From Platycnemis pennipes (lineage: Eukaryota > Arthropoda > Insecta > Odonata > Platycnemididae): a stretch of DNA of 64,000 bases. Made by a program: the position numbers and the translations under genes. The notes under the pieces were generated by a model, which searched no databases, was not told the origin of the DNA, and saw nothing but the letters and a program-made list of their open reading frames with translations. Positions within the stretch are counted from its first letter, which is position 1; each line of letters opens with the position of its first letter. The DNA lies in NCBI GenBank assembly GCA_933228895.1, contig OW121849.1, positions 42,502,354-42,566,353 of the forward strand, read 5' to 3'. This document shows positions 11,291-23,290 of this stretch, in pieces.

Positions 11291-11571
11291 ACTACTATGC
11301 TAGACACTATGGTATACCACTGATGATATAATGAAGAAAAGTAGTAGTTTCTCTAAAATAATTACGCCTATCAAATCATCAACTTCCGTCAAATACACGA
11401 GAGCGTTTGATTAGTTTTAAGTTGGAGTGTAAGGCATTATACGAATTAAAAGGCAACGTTAATAATGGTGAACTTCATTAGTTTTCATCAGGCAAATAAA
11501 ACAAAAACATGAATTAATATTAGAAGTCCCTTATTCAGAGATGAATAAAATTGGAATACTATCCTTTGGAA

Positions 11572-11858
11572 GAAAAAGAGTGGGAGAAAAGAGAATTCCA
11601 CTGAAAACTATAAAAAGAAGACGGGACAACCTAATCGGCCATATCTTAAGACACGATGGCCTGATGAAGACAATCGTCGAGGGAAAAGTGAACGGGAAAA
11701 ACGGAAGAGGCAGGCCTCGTATGAGTTACATGGAGCAGGTCGTAAAGGACGTGAAAGAGAGGAACTACGTTGGTATGAAGAGGTTGGCCGATAGAAGAAT
11801 CGAGTGGAAGGCTGCGTCAAACCAATCCTAGGATTGTTGACCCTTCATGATGATGATG
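11572..11858 (+). mobile_element. RTE/BovB-like 3' fragment with target duplication
   Basis: A strongly 5'-truncated plus-strand copy. The frame reads VGEKRIPLKTIKRRRDN, LIGHILRHDGLMKTIVEGK, GRGRPRMSYMEQVVKDV and ends EWKAASNQS* at 11831, the C-terminus of the RTE-like ORF. The 3' UTR GATTGTTGACCCTTCATG and a (GAT)n tail follow. The 11-bp repeat ATCCTTTGGAA flanks it at 11561-11571 and 11859-11869. An upstream ATG at 11541 lies in the flank, so it is not the element's start. Identity to the copy at 9533 is high, so both are fairly young. Confidence 0.9.
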
Positions 11859-11869
11859 ATCCTTTGGAA

Positions 11870-13965
11870 TACCATCATTTCAAACAGAAAATAAATAAAG
11901 GAATTTGAATAAGATAACTTCGAGGAAAAACTTTCATTTGCGTCAAAAGACAACAAAATCCCGGCAATAAACCATACGAGTCATGGTAGTAACGTAAAAA
12001 GATTAATTTGTCCAATGAAGCCACACATATAGACATAAAGATAAGTCTATAAGCCGTTTCAAGGTTGGGTGGCATGGGGTGAATGATTACCGATTGTGCA
12101 GTAGCTACATTCGGCCATTAATTATTGAACCACGTGGATAGTGAGACAAATTATGTTAGCTCGACATATAATACGTATCCGCCAATAAATACATGGAAAC
12201 TACAAATGAATTAACTTTCATCAACACGTTACGCATTAATTTGCATTCGCTCCGATATTTACTGCATCAAGAGCGTATGGGAGTAATTTATATAGATGAA
12301 AGCAAAATAAGCGTCAAGCTCTCTACATATATAGAACAAAAAACTAAAACGGGAATAAAGATATGATGGAGAAAACACAAATAATGAACGATGTATATAA
12401 ACCCATGATTGAGGAAATATTTCCATAAAAATTATTTATTGAGATTCTTTATCAAAAAGAGAAGAGAATTTTTTTTTACAGAGGAATAGTGATGAAAGAA
12501 AATGGGAAAACGAAATCAATAACTGTTATCCAACATTAATAGCCAATGTTGCAATATGTGATAAATGAAGCGCGAAGAGTAAGTCATATCAACAGTGTAT
12601 GAGGTGAGTTACTATAATGATTTATATTTGAATTCGTCATGTGTAATATTATTACTGGCTTAAGATAGAAGAACTACTTTATGGTAAATTTTAATAAACT
12701 ATAGAGTGGAGAAAACAGAGATTTTCTAAATATAATTTTAAATGAATTTTAAAGATGAAAATAATTTTTAAACTGTATCATTTCAGTCAAAGCGGCATCA
12801 TAAAATGTAGAATGACTATTTCATTGCATAAAGCTTTGGATACTGGGAAGAGGACGAGGAGATGGGAAAATAAAGGAAAATAGATGCAGTAAATGCGGAG
12901 AGGCCGTAGCTAAGTTGAAGAGAAAGGGAAAACCTTGATGGTATATTCCATACAATTAACAAATAGGGTAGAAATGGTTCATGAAAACCTACCCCAACCA
13001 AAATAATAATTCTTACCCACTCTTTCGATAGCTAATGCTTTCCAAATTCGAAAAAAGTTTTTAAAAAGTCCTCATCAGTCATCCGTTTGCAACCCTAGCT
13101 TATTCTAGTTGGCATCAGTTCCCCATTTCCAAAAGTACCTACACTCCTTCGACGGTCTAGCCGGTCATTCTCTTTGGCTCATTGGAGATCGACACCAGGA
13201 CATGGGAGTGCGCTTTCAGCTGTTTTCCATAGTTTCGCGAGATGGACGCCACTCAACAGTCTACTGCGTTTGCCAGGTTTTCGCAATTGCGAAATTGCCT
13301 CCAGAGGGGTACTTCTCGGTATTTCAGCGCGTAGCGAATTTTAAATTGGCGGGATGCTACACGTGGAGAACGTATCATTCGCTTCTCCCCTCCTTAGAAT
13401 TTCATTTATGCATCTAATCATGATTCTCTCTCGCTCTTTCCCCATTAGCAAAAACAACTAAGATCACTTGGGCATTCATGATAAATTAGCAAGCCGGTAT
13501 GGCATCAGAATCTCCACAGGTCATATAAATGGTCAGAGAAATCCTAAGAGGTGTAAATTGAGTTGTCAGTAGTTTCATCCAACTAAAAACGATACGAAAA
13601 CTTGGTCTGGCTATTTTCAGGGTCGATGTTAGGCATAGAAGCATGCTCTAATCTTATAGATTATTCCAAAACTTATATACATCATTTATTCAGGCACGAA
13701 AACAAACGAAAAGGAGAGGTAAAAGTATTTACAATATCATTCTTTCACTGAAATGTGGCATTCGTTGAAATAAAAATCACTCCATTGCCAGAAATTTCGC
13801 GGCATACCAATTTAAACACCAAATTGGAGCTGTTAATCAAGGGAGAGTGAATATTGAGCACAAATAAATTAAACCAAACCATTTGAGAGAAAACGTCGAG
13901 AGAAAGAGAGAGACGTAGTGAATTTCAATTGACGGATGCCAGATTAATCTCTCTCGCCACTATCA
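11870..13965. other. Anonymous A+T-rich sequence
   Basis: No recognisable gene or mobile element. A 102-codon plus-strand ORF at 13109-13417 lies in a slightly G+C-richer patch and is not recognised. Without homology or splice evidence I do not call it a gene. Confidence 0.45.
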
Positions 13966-14867
13966 TTGAATAATATGCCTAAATCCAATTACTGGGTCAT
14001 AAGGGAAAACGGTGGGCGGGGAGTAAGTGCTTCCCGTAATTTCGCGTTCATACGGCGGAACGTCAGATGGCAAACTGGACTGGTGAATTCCCACGAGCAA
14101 GCAAATGGGACATTCGGAAGGTATGGAGGGGGGGAGACATTGACGAAACGGGGGATATGGGCACAGAGAGAGAGAGAGGGGACAGTGGACAACGGAGAGG
14201 AAAACATCGCGTACGCGGCCGGCGTGAACTGGCGAGGAAAAAAAGAATAATAAGTAAACGTGGCCAATAAGTCCATGACTTTATCAGATGGATGCGGTGC
14301 CGGAAAAGCCGGAGTTCGATGACCCCGACGTTCGCCCCCCTTCCCCATACTCCCCCATCAAGCATACAACCCCCTCTCAAAACCCTCTTCGGTACTTCAG
14401 TCTCCCCACACGTCGCGCGCGCTTAGGCCACTCCCAGCGAATATGGTATTCAAATCTCTCTCTCTCTCTCTTCCCCTCTCTCCACCCTTTTTTTTACGGC
14501 TTCGAACGCAGCGGTTGGGGTAAAAATGACTACCCACCTGACTGCCTTCCTCAACCCTCTTCTCTTTCCCACTTCTACCCCTCCCTACTCATTCCCTATT
14601 TCTCCCTCTATTCCTCTCCCCCCTCGCTCCTCCTCAGCCTCTGCCAGGCGCTCAAATCGCTGACACGTTCGATTTACAGACAACTGCATTCGTTGCGAAT
14701 GCTTAATAATTGTAATTGTCACGCACGTCGCGTATAGGTAGTCTCTAGCCATCGCCAGGTATCGGGGCGAAGAAAAAAATCCTATGGGGAAATTCCTGCG
14801 TAATAGAACGGTTAAGGAAAGTGAGGTTAAATGCTAAATTCGGTCGGTATATTTCACACCAGAAAAT
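13966..14867. other. CpG- and CT-rich island, no gene recognised
   Basis: Purine-rich on the plus strand to about 14250 with (GA)n at 14165-14178, then pyrimidine-rich to 14640 with (TC)n at 14457-14470. ORFs of 94-149 codons overlap on both strands and have biased composition. The organisation repeats that of the island at 3041-3890. Confidence 0.45.
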
Positions 14868-15241
14868 ACTTCATTCATTGGTTGGTTGGTTGGTTGGTTG
14901 GTTATTTGGGGGAGGCGACCGACAGCTGAGGTCATTTGCGCCATATAGGACAGGTGGGTAATTGGGTAATGGTAGGAGTTTTTAGGGAACGGAGGAAGGG
15001 TGGAGAGAAACCCGGCGTCGGCATTAGCCTACTCTTAACGAAAGGCGCCAAGGGGACCACGGCTTAACGTCCCATCCGACGGACGGAGTACTGTACTTGA
15101 AATGCCCTCCACTAGGCACTCAAGTGGGGACCGGTTTTCCACTGAAAAATCCGCCACTGCCGGGAATCGAACCCGGGCCCTCGGGATGGGAGGCCAGTAC
15201 TCTAGCCACCACACCAACTCGATCCCCAGAACTTCATTCAT
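14868..15241 (-). mobile_element. tRNA-derived SINE (family 1), complete, with target duplications
   Basis: The SINE body is 14879-15230 on the minus strand (352 bp). Its 5' end holds a tRNA-like head with an A box (GTGGTGGCTAGAGTACTGG, about 15213-15195) and a B box (GGGTTCGATTCCC, about 15172-15160), the internal pol III promoter. A body with GGGACGTTAAGCCGTGGTCC follows, and the 3' end is (CCAA)n. The 11-bp direct repeat ACTTCATTCAT flanks it at 14868-14878 and 15231-15241. Being non-autonomous, it must use the reverse transcriptase of a LINE. Its (CCAA)n tail matches neither LINE family seen in this window. Confidence 0.92.
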
Positions 15242-15248
15242 ACTCCTA

Positions 15249-15372
15249 AGGATCCAGCATATTACAAATGAGGTCCACCAAAGAATAAGTAGCTAATTTC
15301 TCGAACATGATCGTCCCATTTTCGAAGTACACTTTTGAAAAATCCAACCCACGATTAGCTTGAGCCATAACT
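15249..15372 (-). pseudogene. CR1/L2-like reverse transcriptase fragment
   Basis: The minus strand matches the part of the reverse transcriptase ORF that lies at 61761-61890 in the better copy (the segment around VRPHLEYAAS and the preceding RKLGFVKRV region), with many substitutions and no open frame. It directly precedes the tail of the next copy, and the two abut in the same orientation. Confidence 0.65.
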
Positions 15373-16124
15373 TCAACATCTACATCTAAATAATACCCTG
15401 CAAGCCACCATAAAGGTGTGTGGCAGAGGGTGAACTCTCACCAAACATGCACTACATATCATGCATAAAATTTGTAATTAAAAATTAAAATAGCAAAGCA
15501 TACATGCAAAAACATGCTGTTAGTTGGGTTAGCTTTAAGTCCTTATACCAACATGCAGCTACCAATGTTGTCCATTGCTACACTCGTACTGGATATATTT
15601 ACCGTTATTCATATCCCTAATAGTACGAGGAAAAAAGGACATTTTGAATCTGTCAGTTCGGCAATCAGTTTCTCTAATTTTGTGAATATGGTCCAGCCTA
15701 CCATAGTAAGTTGGGGTCCGCAAAATATTTTTAACATCGTCACTGAAAATATGGTCTTGGAATTTTCTTTGCGTTTTTTCTTTCTTTCTTTTCTGGCGTC
15801 AGTCTTATTCTAAGATATTTAATGGATTCTACGTTTGTTAATGTATTATTCCTAATGTAGTAAGTGCTAGGAGGAGAACTGTTCTTTTCCAAACATTAAT
15901 CAGTTCACATTTTTTCAAAACTAATTCCAACTGTGACGTATCACACCAGTTATTAGTTGCTTCTAGGTCATTATTAAATGATTCTATATCGTTTTTGCTT
16001 ACAATTTCCCTGTACACTATGCATCATCGGCATATAGACGAAGCTTACTTTTTACCACCTTATTGAGATCATCTATACACAGATGGAACAAGAGTGGGCT
16101 ACCCTACGGCACACCCTAATGACC
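15373..16124 (-). pseudogene. CR1/L2-like retrotransposon copy with internal deletion
   Basis: A minus-strand copy. The (CTACAT)n tail, terminal hairpin (about 15396-15428) and 3' UTR are followed by the C-terminal coding end to about 15765. A jump then leads into an upstream part of the reverse transcriptase (about 15790-16124). It encodes recognisable pieces of the thumb, the ADD region (near 16025) and a damaged VTSGVP motif at the left edge near 16120. Relative to 61162-62751 it lacks several hundred bases between the two blocks, and its frame is shifted in several places. Confidence 0.8.
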
Positions 16125-16846
16125 AAATAAATATGTCCGGGTGAAGAGCGTTTATAGAGTGGCATTCTTACTGTGGACAATAAAATCTAATAATTAATTA
16201 ACAAACGCCTAATAACAATTTACATATGTGTAATGTATATAGTCCAGTTGTTAATATATCTGCCTAATTTTCTTAACTCAACTAACCAATACCCCATACA
16301 TCATTAGTGAAGAAAATGGCTATAGCACTTCGTAGTTACCAATAATTTGGCTACACGTGCCTGTTACATGTATTAAAAACAAATTATGTAGTAATATCTA
16401 ATTGTTATCATGTTCGTAATGAAATTTTTGGTAATCATTCACCTCCTGCCACATAGTGCTCAATGTTATGAGTTTGTAGTAGACGGATTGGCATAAGATT
16501 GAACTGGGAGCTTTTCACAAAAAAACACAAATTAAGAGTAAATTCTTTGGAAGTAAAGCATTCATGCAAAGGGGAGCTATTAGCAACGGCTAGCATAATA
16601 ATAATCTAATAGATGCTACGAAGCATATTGCATATTGCATAGCACTTGCAAATGCTGCATGCGCAACATGTGCAAGTGTAGCGTGCGGTATTGATCACCG
16701 ATAAAAAAGAGCACAAGCGTTAACAGTGCTGAGAGATGGACCACCAGTCTATCACCTTATCTAATGAGAGTCATTATTACGTCCAGCGCTTCTGTAGTAG
16801 AAGAGATATTTTTGCTATCCTACGTTAAGGAAATGCTTTTTCATGG
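16125..16846. other. Anonymous sequence
   Basis: No recognisable gene. A weak CACCTCCTGCCACA match near 16440 may be an old element tip. An 8-bp-stem hairpin CACTTGCA/TGCAAGTG lies at about 16642-16678. Confidence 0.4.
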
Positions 16847-16905
16847 TATCTACAACTACATAATACCCTGCAAGCCACCACAAAGGTGTGTGGCAGGGGG
16901 TATCG
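16847..16905 (-). repeat. Solo CR1/L2-like 3' tip
   Basis: Only the tail and the terminal hairpin of the element are present: arms CCCTGC and GCAGGG, inner stem CACC/GGTG, about 16866-16898. No UTR or coding sequence follows. Confidence 0.75.
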
Positions 16906-17014
16906 TACAAGGAGAAACATCCGCGTAAAAAATCCGTGAAAACAGCCATTTTGTTCATAATACGACTTACAATTAATGCTAGATTAGACAGTGGACATAA
17001 TTTTAGGTAAATTG

Positions 17015-20000
17015 ACATCCACACCTACGCAATACCCTACAAGCCACTGCGAGGGTGTGTGACAAGGGGTGAAGATCATCAAACATGCACTATTGACTTG
17101 CAACTAGGCTACTATATCGAAATATGTTCGATAATAGGGTCACATTCAGCTAGATGGCTAAAGTATCTGCATAGCAATAAAGAGATTATTGATTGTCAAC
17201 ACATGCATCATGCAGTACAGACTACTCTAACAATCTATCTTTCTAATCTTATTTATCTGGTCGAATCTAGCATAATACGCTGGTGATCTAACATTTTCAG
17301 TAAATCTATCCGTTTTAAATTTCTGTAATAGATTTAATCCTTACTTTAACCAACGCCCTGATAATGTGAGATTCCTTTTAATTTAGAAATTTAGGCTCAT
17401 TATTCTTCCATTAATTCTGAAACACTACTCAACCTGTCGTAACACCTTTTAACGAGCCTAGCTGCTCTGCGCTGCACACTGCCTAGTTCTCTGATCAAAC
17501 CTAATTCATTCGGATCCCATACACTGGCTGCATACTCATGGTGGGGCCTAACTAGTGAAAACTAACACCGCTATTTTATCTTCTCATCATATTTCCAAAG
17601 TACTCATTTTATAAATCCTAGCTTTCTCTTAGCTCGGCCGCATCTTTCCCGGATGTGTCTACCCCAAGATATATCTTTAGTGATTGTTACACCTAATTAC
17701 CTTATGGTTTCAACGCTTTTGATCATCCTGCCATTTGCCGCACCACTCTGGAATTGCATCTATAGCCTTGCTAATCTATTTCCAGTCTTCTTCTTTTGAT
17801 ACACCCCTATACATTATCGCATCGTCTGCAGAAAGTCTAAGCTGGTATACTTATAACTACGGTACCCAAATCGTTTATGTATAAAAGAAATAGAAGCGGA
17901 CCTACTACGCTACCAGTGGAACTCCGGATGTGACTTTGATTGTGTCCGACATGATACCATCTATGACAACCCTCTGCTCTCGCCCACTTAAGAATTCTTT
18001 TACCCAACATACAACGTCTTTATTTATACCAAAACTCTCTAACTTCAAGATTAATTTATCACGAGGAACTTTGTCGAATGTCTTTTTAAAATCTAAAAAT
18101 ATCGCATCAATTTCAGTACTGCTTTCGCCGTAGACTAAAATATCATGTACGAATAAAGCTAATTGTGTTTCGCAAGATCTACCTTTCCGACACCCATATT
18201 GGCTGTTTATGAGCAATCCTTGACTATCCAAATGCCCCATGATCGAGCTGACTACAATGTGCTGAATACCTTACAAGAGATTGACGTGAGTGAAATGGGT
18301 CTGTAGTTACTAGGTACTTCCCTATCACCGCTTTTAAAAATAGGTGTAATGTTAGCTACTTTCCTATCCTTGGGTACTGTGTGGTTCTTTAGCGTTTTAT
18401 TGAATATTATTTCTAGATAGGGGACTATTTCAGGAGCTAATGTTTTATATACTGTGGAAGGAATTTGATCAGGACCTAGTGATTTGTTTTTACCAATGTT
18501 TTTTTTACTGGTTTTAAGGTTTTCTATTCTGTGGCATGAAATTTTGATTTCGGGCATTTTCTCACTGAATGTGTTCGGTGGTGGGCCTACTGCGTTGTGT
18601 GACGATGAGTTGAATACGCTTTGGAAGAAGGTGTTTACAGAATTGGCTTTTTCGACACTGCTGGTGACTCTAACTCCTTCTTTTTTAAGTGTGTGCACTG
18701 TGGACTTATTTCCCTGAAGCTCTCTCACATATGACCAAAACGCTTTAGGATTGCTGTCTAGGTATTTTCCTAACATCTTGCTCTTGAAATATTATAACGC
18801 TTTCCGACATGATTACCTTGCTAATGCTCTCGATTTTTTATAGTTTTGAACTAACTCATTTTTTTCCTCTACCGACAGACTCCGTCCTGCATTGTTCATC
18901 CTAGCGTGGCATACCCTTTGTCGCTTTAGTGATTTCCTAACCACCGCATTATACCACCTGGCTCTGTATTATCACTTATGAATTTACTTGGTATGTATTT
19001 ATTAACTGCTTTACGGGTGACCTCAAGAAATTCTCTCCACGAATTAACTGTATCTAATCCTTTGCTTTGTTCGCTAAATACAATAACCCTTAATTCCTCT
19101 TTCATACCGTCGTAATTAGACTTGCCAAATAGTATACACTCCTTGGTTTATAATGTCTTTCAAGGCCTACAATAAATTTCGCATGCACTATTTTATGATC
19201 ACTAATTCCTGTGTCGGTAACTGTATTTAGAACGATTTCGGGTATATTTGTGGCTAATACGTCTAGAATGTTGTTTCCCATGGTCGGTTCTGTTACTAGC
19301 TGTTGTAAAGAATGTGACGTAAAGGTGTTCAGCAGTGATTCGCAGAGTTCCTTATCCTTACCTCCTGTCAGAAAACTACACGTATTCCAGTCTATCGAAG
19401 GGAGATTGAAGTCTCCGCCTACTATTATTCCTCTGTCATTGTTCCGAGAAAGTAATGTACCTATCTCTGACTCTAGTTCCATTATAGAATTGATGCTTGC
19501 ATCCGGTGGCCTGTAATATGCACCTACATCTATCTTTTTTGCGTTACTGCTTTTACTTTTTACGGAACACCAAATACTTTCTACTTTTCACTCTGAAATA
19601 AGTTCACTTCTACTGACATACTGGTCCTCCACAGCTATAAATACTCCTCCTCCGTTTCTACTTACTCTATCCTTTCTGCATACGGTATAACACTTCGGGA
19701 ATAATTCATAATCCGATATGTCCTTCCAAAGCCAGCTTTCTGTGCCTACGATTAATCTGCATCAGTACTTTTTATGAGGTGGTGAAATTCTGCTACTTTA
19801 TTTCTTAAACTACGGCAATTCACTTCTATCACAGAAATTCTTTATCCCAATCTGTTTCTCTCTTGGTGCTTTTTTCCAACTAAAATTTTCCTGACAATTT
19901 TTAACGGGCCGACTATTTGATCCACCTATTACCTTTGATGGTTTAGCATGTTCGTCCTTTTTATGTGTTTTTCTCTGACCTTCTAAAACTACTTTGCATG

Positions 20001-20115
20001 TTCTGTCAATTTCTTCCAAGATTGCTCCCTTTGGGATTGACCTGAACTCTAGGCTACCACCTGAGCTAAACCCTACGTGTATGCTCCAGAATCCTACGCG
20101 CTACCCTAAACGACT
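17015..20115 (-). pseudogene. CR1/L2-like retrotransposon, longest copy: endonuclease plus reverse transcriptase, inactivated
   Basis: Read on the minus strand from 20115 downward. A polar segment (EEIDRTCKVVLEGQRKTHKK) is followed by an apurinic-type endonuclease starting ISVIEVNCRSLRNKVAEF (about 19845) with LIVGTESWLWKD, GGGVFIAVEDQ, VGAYYRPP, IIVGGDFNLPSIDW and GISDHKIVHA. A linker has KNKSLGPDQIPS. The reverse transcriptase has SNYRPISLTSIS, CRKGRSCETQLAL, AIFLDFKKTFDKVP, VTSGVP, LLFLLYINDL and SADDAIMYR (catalytic DD near 17825). The C-terminal HLEYAAS block and the 3' UTR to the terminal hairpin at 17034-17066 complete it. It is inactivated by an internal TGA at about 19592 in the endonuclease and by frameshifts near 19755, 18245 and 17910. 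Gene order and motifs place it in the CR1/L2/Jockey group; the exact clade is unresolved. Confidence 0.88.
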
Positions 20116-20117
20116 TT

Positions 20118-20416
20118 AATATGTCTAGCTTTCCTCTTACTCTTAGAGATATGAGTAGTCGCAAATATATTCATATATTAGTACATAGACAGCAGTATCA
20201 GTGGTTAGCCTGGGTAGCTACATATTGGTATAAGGCCTTGAAGCTAACTCAACTACTAGTAACAGAACGTTTGAGCATGTGGTTTTGCTCTTTAAATATA
20301 TTGTTTTTAACTTTTACGTTTCAACTGACATAGAACTAAAAATTAATTTTAGGCATGATGTGTCATGCATATTCGATGTAAATTCATCCCCTACCTCACA
20401 CATTTTTGGCGGTTTA
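20118..20416 (+). repeat. CR1/L2-like 3' UTR copy in opposite orientation
   Basis: The plus strand matches the end of the coding region (FPLTLRDMSS, equivalent to FPRTIRDM) and the 3' UTR to a damaged hairpin near 20388-20414. It starts where the long minus-strand copy ends, giving a head-to-head pair. Confidence 0.7.
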
Positions 20417-20434
20417 TTTCCCATTTTATAGTCC

Positions 20435-20530
20435 AACCTCTACATCTACATAATACCCCACAAGTGACCGGAAAAGTGCGTGCCACGGGGTACCTTTACA
20501 TTAGGCATGCACTCTCCACGAGCAAACAGT
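20435..20530 (-). repeat. Solo CR1/L2-like 3' tip
   Basis: A (CTACAT)n tail is followed by a diverged hairpin (CCCCACAAG to CCACGGGG, about 20456-20490). It lies tail-to-tail with the plus-strand copy that ends about 20 bp to the left. Confidence 0.7.
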
Positions 20531-21634
20531 CAATCCTGTCGACAGCTACCAATTATAAGTTTCAATGTTAACATCATTCACCACAGGAACATTGCGGTTT
20601 CACGTAAAAATAACGCTCGGGTTCAAACTCTGTCATATTACGGTACGAATACTGTACATTTTACTTTGTGTCAACCATGTGAGATGAATGTCAAACAAAA
20701 ATAATACTCTTGTGTTGTACGATTAGAGGTTCCTGTAGACAAGTAAAATAAAGCCTACAATCTATATTACTTATCCCAATTATCTCACAAGTAATTTCGG
20801 TATCATATATCATTGTCCATTATTTTGCACGTAAAATTAAATTTCAAATCTCTTTGACTCACTATCTTTCTTTCTAGTTTTATTAGTTTTAATCTAACCA
20901 CTATAAGCTGTGTGTTTTATATATTTATAAACATCTTCAGGAAGGATATTATATTTAGGCAGGAATTCTAATAACAGTTTTTAGACAGCAATTAGACCAG
21001 CTTGACTTTTGTATTACATACATGGCTCGTTGATCTTTCCTACATTTGGTCGAATTTGATTACATAAACAAACGGGAAAGCATTCCTTTACCCACTACAA
21101 GCCATTATAATTTATGGCTAAGAAAGAAAAAAATAGCATTACCCTACTACACTCAGTACATGAGTCGATCCTGGGCCTTCGCGTATATCATCCTCAGCGA
21201 CTTCTTAGAAATGAGCAGCGTTTGCTTCCATCCAAAAAAGTTAAATTTCTGGAAAATCCTTACAGCGAAACTAGATAGGAATACAATCAGAATATGTAGT
21301 GTAGATTCAGACAGAAATAGAATAGAGTGATTTCTTTTTTTATCTGTACTTGTTTTAACACCTGATGCCTTCTCGCGCAGGATTATTGCTCATAAAATGT
21401 TTTACAGAAAGAACTAACAAATTAAAAACTATTACCTATATTACTTTGTATTAACTATCAGCTTGGTGTCATTTTATCTAATTTTTCACGTGCCTTGTAA
21501 CTGCATGATAAATAATTTCCTTGGAGTGGTAGAATGTGCCTCTTGGTCTCATGTAAGCTGCGTTTAAGCGTGATAGCATATTTTTTCCTGCCTGTATGGT
21601 AGTGAGTGTTCTCTCTGATTGATAATGTATGCCT
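20531..21634. other. Anonymous A+T-rich sequence
   Basis: No recognisable feature. A 94-codon plus-strand ORF at 21046-21330 shows no domain. Confidence 0.45.
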
Positions 21635-21704
21635 GGTGATGGTTTACCCCTGCCACACATCTTGGCGATGGCTTTCAGGCTTTTTTGTAGATGTAAATGT
21701 AAAT
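21635..21704 (+). repeat. Solo CR1/L2-like 3' tip
   Basis: The plus strand has TTTACCCCTGCCACACATC, a decayed right arm and the tail TGTAGATGTAAATGTAAAT. No UTR is recognisable upstream. Confidence 0.6.
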
Positions 21705-22819
21705 ACTTCCCACTCGTAAACAATCCTTGCAAGGCAATATGTTTCGTTTATTATCATCTTAGTAAGCTCATAGTTTGAATGTTCCGGACAGGCTTATCGC
21801 AAAAAAATTAACACTCGGAAAAATATCCAGCAAAGGCACTTCAAAATAAAAATTAGGGTCTCTAGGGAACTCCAGCGGCTTTGGTCACTTCGCACGGTTG
21901 CTACACGAATAGACCTGGCCGCAAACATCCACATAACATACCTACAATCCCGGGGAAGTGATTCGAAACGGTAACCTTTCGATTAATCCAAAGCCAAAAC
22001 GTTTCCCAACATGTTAACGCAGTCGTCAGGTTGGGACTATTTTTGCGTTCCTAGTCCCTCTTAAAAGTTGCCACTTTCGAATCACAATGTGGTCTGGGGT
22101 TTCGCTAATATCCGTGATTGTCAGCGACGGCCTTCGATTTTTTCCGTTGCATCACTACCATGAGAAGTATCACTTGGCAACGTTACAAAAAGTAGAAAGC
22201 GAACAAGTGAGATCACTAGAACCGAAAATGAAACGACTACGCAGCGAGCGCGTGTGCGTTGAGAGCAGAAAGCAACACGGTCCGATGGAAGCATTCTCCA
22301 ACATCGCATGGCCTAAAAATCACATGCAGACTTTTTCAGCCACATAGCCACGCGTTATCCGAGAATCAGCACCAGGAGTGTATGTAGCGCGCAAAAAAGT
22401 GTAGACAGCTATAATTGGACAAGAGTCAAACCTAGCGGATAAACAACAGAGAACATCAACCGGAATGGGTCAAGGTCATTACGAAAGAGAAGATGAAGTT
22501 ACCTTAAACACAATGTGGTGCGAATGCTGCGGTGCGGCTGCAGACAATGAGTGCATTTTATCTTCCACGCGATGATGCATCGGGTAAATTTCACATCGAG
22601 AAACCCAATTCCCAAGTTTCGATTTTATAACTTAAAAAAAAACTCGGCAATGAAGTAGTAACATGCGTATTTTCCATGTGATCCAACAACATATTTTTGA
22701 GCTCACTGTTCAATTCCATGTACCCAATAAATCAAGAAAGTATCCCACCCAAACTCATTTGCCAAAGTTTTCAGCGGAACGACCACAGTGATTCATCTAA
22801 ATCTACATCTAATCCCAAA
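21705..22819. other. Anonymous sequence
   Basis: No recognisable gene. An 86-codon plus-strand ORF at 22087-22347 in ordinary composition has no domain. A short (CTAAAT/CTACAT) tract at 22796-22812 looks like an element tail just before the next copy. Confidence 0.45.
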
Positions 22820-23163
22820 ATTAAATAAATTGATTACCGAACTAGCAGATTCATAATGTCCTTTTTACCTCGTACAATTAGGGATATGAAGGGTAGTAAA
22901 AATATCCAATAGTATAAATACGAGTATCTCAATGGATAGCCTAAATAGTTGCATGCTGGTATAAGGAATTTAAGCTAACCCAACTAATAGCATAATTTTG
23001 CATTGCTTGTTTTGCTATTTTTATCTTTTTTAAAATGTAAAGTACTGACTAGCATTACTATTTCTTTTTTATGTGATACATGTGGTGCATGTTTAATGCG
23101 AATTCACCCACTACCACACACCTTTTTGGTGGCTTGCGGGGTGTTTTGTAGATCTGGATGTAC
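22820..23163 (+). repeat. CR1/L2-like 3' end copy
   Basis: The plus strand begins in the coding end (AAATTGATTACCGAACTAGC, then the FLPRTIRDM equivalent). It runs through the 3' UTR to the terminal hairpin (about 23111-23142) and a short GTAGATCTGGATGTAC tail. The tail is shared with the next copy, which is in the opposite orientation. Confidence 0.8.
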
Positions 23164-23290
23164 ATAATACCCTGCAAACCACCTAAAGAGTGTGTGGCAG
23201 GGGATGAACGATCATCAGTTAGGCATTATCATTTAGACAGAACCCATAGTATCATACAGATATGCAAAAAATGCTAATCCGTTTATACAC
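23158..23290 (-). repeat. CR1/L2-like 3' tip, tail-to-tail with neighbour
   Basis: The minus-strand hairpin (CCCTGCAAACCACC to GGCAGGGG, about 23170-23203) is followed by a few tens of bases of UTR of a second subfamily (ATGCTAATCC, also in other copies). It shares its tail bases with the plus-strand copy to the left. Confidence 0.7.

Noticed and set aside
11541..11831. 96-codon ORF as an independent gene
   Set aside because: The first codons come from the flank. The rest is the C-terminus of the RTE-like element inserted at 11572.
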